A DNA stretch of 9,463 bases from Halieaceae bacterium (GTDB lineage: Bacteria; Pseudomonadota; Gammaproteobacteria; Pseudomonadales; Halieaceae), in the NCBI GenBank assembly GCA_009886815.1, contig QXYP01000206.1, positions 1 through 9,463 on the forward strand, written 5' to 3'. The notes beneath the pieces were generated by a model. The model was not told the DNA's origin. It saw only the letters and a list, made by a program, of their open reading frames with translations, and did not search any database. Positions within the stretch are counted from its first letter, which is position 1; each line of letters begins with the position of its first letter. Both the position numbers and the translations under genes were made by a program. Positions 6,889 through 9,463 of this stretch are shown piece after piece.

Positions 6889-7403
6889 CACTCCACGTTA
6901 AACCGCCCCAGTACGAACTTGCCGTTCTTCTGTATACCCGCTTCGCCAATCGGCCTGCCGAGTGCACCGGGTACGTTACCCACATAAAGCGGATAGCTGC
7001 CAGGCTTTATAGGGACAAAGCTGACGTGTGCAGAGCCTACCTCGTCGCACTCAATGGCATTGAAACTAAGCCCTTGTAGGTGTACCTCAATATCGCCCAC
7101 GGTGACGAGCCGAAGGTGCGCGTTGCGTAACAGCTCGGGCATTTCAATGCGCCAGCCAGTGAAATCATCCTGCACATCGGGGCAATGTATCTTGAGGCGA
7201 TAGTAGTTACCAGACTGTAAGCTTATGTCCGAAGGGTCAATGTTGGGCATTCCATCGCTGCCGGTGGTGATGGTCAGGTCTCTGCCCTCGGGCGGGTATT
7301 GGGCAAGATTTCCAAGGGAATCGGCATGGGAAAAGCTGTGCAGGCCGCAGCTGCTGGCGACTAGCAGACAATAAAAGGCGAGTTTTGCATTGAGGGTTAT
7401 CAT
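6888..7403 (-). CDS. Small exported protein of unknown function, possibly cupredoxin-like
   Basis: The 171-residue product has a clear signal peptide with a likely cut after HSFSHA (residue 27), so the mature protein of about 144 residues is probably periplasmic. The middle and C-terminal part alternates short beta-strand-like stretches: YYRLKIHC (67-74), GWRIEMPELLRNA (83-95), EVHLQGLSF (106-114) and HVSFVPIKPGSYPLYV (126-141). The last resembles the closing strands of cupredoxin-like domains. However, the normal copper ligand set (Cys-His-Met in the last loop) is not evident: Cys119 and His126 are seven apart and no Met follows. Cys74 and Cys119 could instead form a disulfide. GGGAG sits nine bases before the ATG. 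The gene overlaps the VOC gene by four bases (ATGA) and the GH3 start by one to four bases, so it is translated between them. The fold call is a guess from pattern; the function is unknown. Confidence 0.8.
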   Translation of the reverse strand: MITLNAKLAFYCLLVASSCGLHSFSHADSLGNLAQYPPEGRDLTITTGSDGMPNIDPSDISLQSGNYYRLKIHCPDVQDDFTGWRIEMPELLRNAHLRLVTVGDIEVHLQGLSFNAIECDEVGSAHVSFVPIKPGSYPLYVGNVPGALGRPIGEAGIQKNGKFVLGRFNVE

Positions 7404-7873
7404 GTGGCCATTCTCCCGCGGGACTGATTATAGAAACGATTGAGATATTCGAGAATTGCATCACCAATGACCTCGATCAGCAAGCCTGAGGCGTCTTGAA
7501 AATAGCCCTGAGGATCGCCGGGCGCTCCCATGATGCGCACAAAATCATTGTTCTCCAGAGCATTGCAGGTGGCCTCAGAATGCTCGCTGTAGAAGCACAA
7601 GTGGTGTTGCATGACTGGCTGTGTGGTGACCCAAGGGGTGTTAGCGACGGCTTCAATTAACTCGAAATTCGCGGGTCCCGTACTGGCATGTGCAATCCGC
7701 AGCGGAACGATTTGTTCCTTGCCATACACTGTCAGTGCCCACGGCTTCTGGTCGCCTCCAATCCACGCTAGATTGAGAGTCTTGCTCAGCCGCTGTTTTG
7801 CCGAAGATATATCCTGACAAACTAGGCCGGTATGAACCAGACTCAACCCCTTCAGTGGATTCTTTTTGGACAT
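7400..7873 (-). CDS. VOC-family (glyoxalase/dioxygenase fold) protein
   Basis: The 157-residue product shows two betaalpha-beta-beta-beta modules of the vicinal oxygen chelate fold: HTGLVCQDISSAKQRL at 14-29, FELIEAV at 70-76, HHLCFYS at 90-96, and a closing GLLIEVIGD at 130-138. Candidate metal ligands are His14, Glu71, His90 or His91, and Glu134, the usual His/Glu-His/Glu arrangement, so it may be an active metalloenzyme (lyase, epimerase or dioxygenase). No export signal is seen, so it is cytoplasmic, unlike its two operon partners. A perfect AGGAGG (7880-7885) sits six bases before the ATG. It is the first gene of the operon; its stop overlaps the next start by four bases. The reaction cannot be told from sequence alone. 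Confidence 0.85.
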   Translation of the reverse strand: MSKKNPLKGLSLVHTGLVCQDISSAKQRLSKTLNLAWIGGDQKPWALTVYGKEQIVPLRIAHASTGPANFELIEAVANTPWVTTQPVMQHHLCFYSEHSEATCNALENNDFVRIMGAPGDPQGYFQDASGLLIEVIGDAILEYLNRFYNQSRGRMAT

Positions 7874-7935
7874 GTTAAGCCTCCTAATTGCACACCCCGC
7901 ACTCTAAGGAACGTTGACCGCAGCAGCGCTGTTCT

Positions 7936-7953
7936 CATTGCGGCATGGCAATG
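7936..7953. promoter_or_regulatory. 18-bp dyad in front of the VOC operon, possible operator
   Basis: CATTGC and GCAATG form a perfect 6-bp inverted repeat with a 6-base spacer (GGCATG), ending about 63 bases before the VOC start codon. The size, symmetry and place suit a dimeric regulator, or a leader hairpin in the mRNA. A looser flanking pair, GCAGC (7920-7924) with GCTGC (7953-7957), could enlarge the hairpin. No known regulator motif was recognised. Confidence 0.3.
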
Positions 7954-8062
7954 CTGCAACAGGGTGATTTACAAGGTATCGCAATTAACGGTGTTGAAGC
8001 ACGCTGTCTTGTCCGGCGGGTTTGATCAGGTGTTTTTGTGCGCATAGGAGACGTCTGGGCTT

Positions 8063-8149
8063 AAGGGCGTTTGGTAGGGAGTCTATTGACTTCAGCGCCA
8101 CATATTTCGTCGCAGTGTGGCTGAGACCAAACGTGTTTAACTGACCCTT
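8063..8149. repeat. Nested inverted repeats, possible structured RNA
   Basis: Three layers pair around one centre. AAGGG (8063-8067) pairs with CCCTT (8145-8149). Directly inside it CGTTTGGT (8068-8075) pairs perfectly with ACCAAACG (8126-8133). At the core GCCACA (8097-8102) pairs perfectly with TGTGGC (8116-8121). An alternative core pairs TCAG/CTGA plus CCACA/TGTGG with a two-base bulge. The strand is unknown because inverted repeats fold on both. Nothing resembling a known riboswitch was recognised. Confidence 0.35.
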
Positions 8150-8245
8150 CAGCTTCAACGGTGCACTCTCTAGGATCCTTTAGCAGGCAGGCACATCGAT
8201 AACGTTATGCCATGGGCAGTGCATAACAAAGCAGGGTGCTTAGAG

Positions 8246-8276
8246 CAGCGTGCCCCGATGACGTTGGGGCACGCTG
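8246..8276 (-). terminator. 11-bp perfect hairpin after the 240-residue protein gene, possible terminator
   Basis: CAGCGTGCCCC (8246-8256) and GGGGCACGCTG (8266-8276) pair perfectly across a 9-base loop, a very stable GC-rich stem. It begins about 30 bases after the stop codon of the gene ending at 8306, the expected place for a terminator on the minus strand. It is not followed by a T-run on the minus strand, and only weakly so on the plus strand. It may therefore be an mRNA 3'-end stabiliser or a weak terminator rather than a classic intrinsic one. Confidence 0.5.
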
Positions 8277-8305
8277 GTTGTGGCGTGTTTCAGCCATCGA
8301 GTAAA

Positions 8306-9028
8306 TCAGTTTCTTGAGTAGCCTTTGACGATTTGTACCAAAGTGGTGTTCACATTTTCCCGAAGCGTGCTGGTTTCTTTAGCAAAGGCCAAAAACCCAG
8401 GGTGCGTGAGAATAGCTTGCTGAACGGCGGCTAACTCTGTCGAGGTTTTTGCCCCTACGTAGACCCAGTGGTTAAAAGCGTCATTACCAAACACTACAAC
8501 GCCCACGCCGTAAGAACTGATATCGATGTCTTTCATGACGGCCGACATCATCTTTTGCCAGGCAGCCACGTACGCGCCCTGATTCTGTCCCTCTACCTTG
8601 ATATCGAATTTTGCGAAGGCAGAATCTTCAGTCCAGTCACCACCTTCTGCGGCATGGAATCCCAACAACTGACGGGTCCCAACAACCCCGGCGGCTTGTA
8701 GTTCCGTAAGGAACTGCTGTCCGTCGGCGCAGGTAGCCATAATATTGACGGCTTTTTCCTGTGCAGCGGCATTGGGATAGGTGTTGAGGATAAAGTGACT
8801 GGAGTCATAACCACCATTAAAAACTTCAGCGGCCAGTGCCACGTCTGCAGGGTACTCCTTGCCGCAGTCTGACGTCCAGAATTTGTCCATTGCCGCCACG
8901 ACGGCTCCGGGGTTGGGCGCATAAAAGTGATAAAAACCCAGCATCGCTGGGCCGTCTGCGGGCTCATCTGCCCAGACGCCGCCCACCAGTGGGGTTGAAA
9001 TTAAAAGTGCGATCAGTAACTTTTTCAT
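8306..9028 (-). CDS. Exported protein of unknown function with two similar halves
   Basis: The 240-residue product begins with a classic signal peptide and a likely cut after GGVWA (residue 20), so it is probably periplasmic or secreted. It consists of two halves of similar pattern, about 28-115 and 138-236. Each has VAA near its first helix, a strand pair ending in SHFILN (77-82) or NHWVYV (186-191), then a helix of the AAAQEKAV or STELAAV type and a Phe-Leu-containing end. This suggests an internal duplication of a ferredoxin-like (dimeric alpha/beta barrel type) module. Cys55 and Cys100 occur only in the first half and could form a disulfide. GGAG lies seven bases before the ATG across a run of A. 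I do not recognise the family. It stands alone between two long gene-free stretches. Confidence 0.82.
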   Translation of the reverse strand: MKKLLIALLISTPLVGGVWADEPADGPAMLGFYHFYAPNPGAVVAAMDKFWTSDCGKEYPADVALAAEVFNGGYDSSHFILNTYPNAAAQEKAVNIMATCADGQQFLTELQAAGVVGTRQLLGFHAAEGGDWTEDSAFAKFDIKVEGQNQGAYVAAWQKMMSAVMKDIDISSYGVGVVVFGNDAFNHWVYVGAKTSTELAAVQQAILTHPGFLAFAKETSTLRENVNTTLVQIVKGYSRN

Positions 9029-9128
9029 TTTTTTTCTCCGTTATTAGAAAACTCCAAAGCATGACTATAGTGATCTTCTAGCGCGTAGTGGTGTTGCAAA
9101 TATGCATCGTTCAATTTGCTTTATATTT

Positions 9129-9144
9129 TGTGATGCTTCTCACG
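9129..9144 (-). promoter_or_regulatory. CRP-like binding site
   Basis: On the plus strand TGTGA, six bases, TCACG: nine of ten core positions match the CRP consensus TGTGA-N6-TCACA, and T-rich flanks precede it. Its centre is about 108 bases upstream of the minus-strand start codon at 9028. Possible -10 boxes are TATAAA (9125-9120), CATATT (9104-9099) and TATAGT (9069-9064). None combines a good -35 with a standard CRP distance, so the promoter itself is not fixed. This would make the exported protein a candidate for carbon-source control. Confidence 0.4.
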
Positions 9145-9409
9145 GTATTAATCAATGGTGTCTTGACTTCGTGGTGTTTGGCGCCTGTTTTCACGAGTTA
9201 TCATGTTCTTCGAGCCTGAGCCAAGCCCATGCTTAAGGAATCAGATCTGGGGTGTACCAGGCGTGTCTTAAAGTGAAGCTCAAGCGGCTTAGGTATATCA
9301 ATACCGGGTTACGGTGGTCTTCGATTCGGCAGATGGTAGAGGGTTGTTGTGGAAACGTTTAACTCCGACGTCAGGCTGTCCCCCGTTTCATCGCGGCGTT
9401 TATTCCATC

Positions 9410-9429
9410 CAATTCAATTCAATTCAATT
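9410..9429. repeat. Pentanucleotide tandem repeat (CAATT x4)
   Basis: Four perfect head-to-tail copies of CAATT run from 9410 to 9429, followed by G. Pentamer repeats can change copy number by slippage. Whether it lies in a coding frame cannot be decided because the window ends 34 bases later. Confidence 0.85.
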
Positions 9430-9463
9430 GATCTTGGTGCTGGTAGCTTGGGGATCACATCAT

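Larger units (their letters stand above)
7874..8305. other. Gene-free stretch rich in inverted repeats, upstream of the VOC operon
   Basis: I see no credible gene in these 432 bases. The part nearest the VOC gene is its 5' region: the AGGAGG ribosome site, and a dyad at 7936-7953. Farther up lie a nested set of inverted repeats at 8063-8149, a palindrome ATAACGTTAT (8199-8208) overlapping a GTTATGC/GCATAAC pair (8204-8210 and 8221-8227), and the long hairpin at 8246-8276. No convincing -35/-10 pair for the VOC operon could be fixed, so its promoter is not called. Confidence 0.5.
9029..9463. other. Right-end gene-free stretch, upstream of the 240-residue protein gene
   Basis: These 435 bases carry the 5' region of the minus-strand gene, a CRP-like site, a small hairpin GGTAT/ATACC (9292-9305) and a CAATT repeat near the edge. 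No ORF of useful length is closed inside it. Short frames run open to the right edge, but two different frames are open there, so openness alone means little. No transposase or tRNA was found. Confidence 0.5.

Noticed and set aside
7832..8047. Plus-strand frame of 71 residues across the VOC start
   Set aside because: Antisense to the start and ribosome site of a well-supported gene, with no domain and no good ribosome site.
4691..9330. tRNA-Cys as an integration site with a matching repeat near 9319 (TTCGATTC)
   Set aside because: Only eight bases match, no integrase is present, and the genes between show no island hallmarks.
1..9463. CRISPR array, insertion sequence, toxin-antitoxin or defence system
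   Set aside because: No spaced direct repeats, no transposase or terminal repeats, and no matching gene pairs were found on either strand.

Overview
The window looks like the chromosome of a Gram-negative gammaproteobacterium with mid-range GC content. The evidence is a lipid A/Kdo gene block (lpxK, kdsB), an E. coli-type (type I) MurB, and the uvrC-pgsA-tRNA-Cys order familiar from gammaproteobacteria. The secreted and accessory genes on the right would fit a free-living, possibly marine, lineage. That last point is only an impression, and the sequence does not settle family or genus.

Left half (1-4713, plus strand): a tightly packed housekeeping run. It begins with the 3' end of lpxK, followed by kdsB (overlapping lpxK and apparently starting at a CTG codon), murB (3 nt later), uvrC (ATGA overlap with murB), then pgsA after an 81-nt gap with a likely TTG start. 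Next comes a tRNA-Cys(GCA) gene with its own well-formed sigma70-type promoter. LpxK and KdsB serve lipopolysaccharide synthesis, MurB serves peptidoglycan precursor synthesis, UvrC nucleotide excision repair, and PgsA phosphatidylglycerol synthesis. Genes often found between these in relatives (a YcaR/Trm112-like gene, a low-molecular-weight phosphatase, gacA/uvrY beside uvrC, tRNA-Gly beside tRNA-Cys) are absent, so two conserved blocks appear joined.

Right half (4903-9028, minus strand): a three-gene accessory operon, in transcription order a VOC (glyoxalase-fold) protein, a small exported protein that may have a ligand-poor cupredoxin-like fold, and a membrane-anchored or exported family 3 glycoside hydrolase with an EF-hand-like calcium loop. 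The three genes overlap at their stop/start codons, so they are probably translated in a coupled way. The substrate and joint function are unknown, and this is the best candidate for an undescribed system here. Further upstream on the same strand is an exported 240-residue protein of unknown function made of two similar halves, with a CRP-like site in front of it and a strong hairpin behind it.

Gene-poor stretches: 4417-4639 holds the tRNA promoter. 4714-4902 separates the convergent tRNA and hydrolase units. 7874-8305 carries several inverted repeats, including a nested set at 8063-8149 that could be a structured RNA. 9029-9463 carries the CRP-like site and a short CAATT tandem repeat near the right edge. 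No insertion sequence, integrase, CRISPR array or prophage gene was seen.
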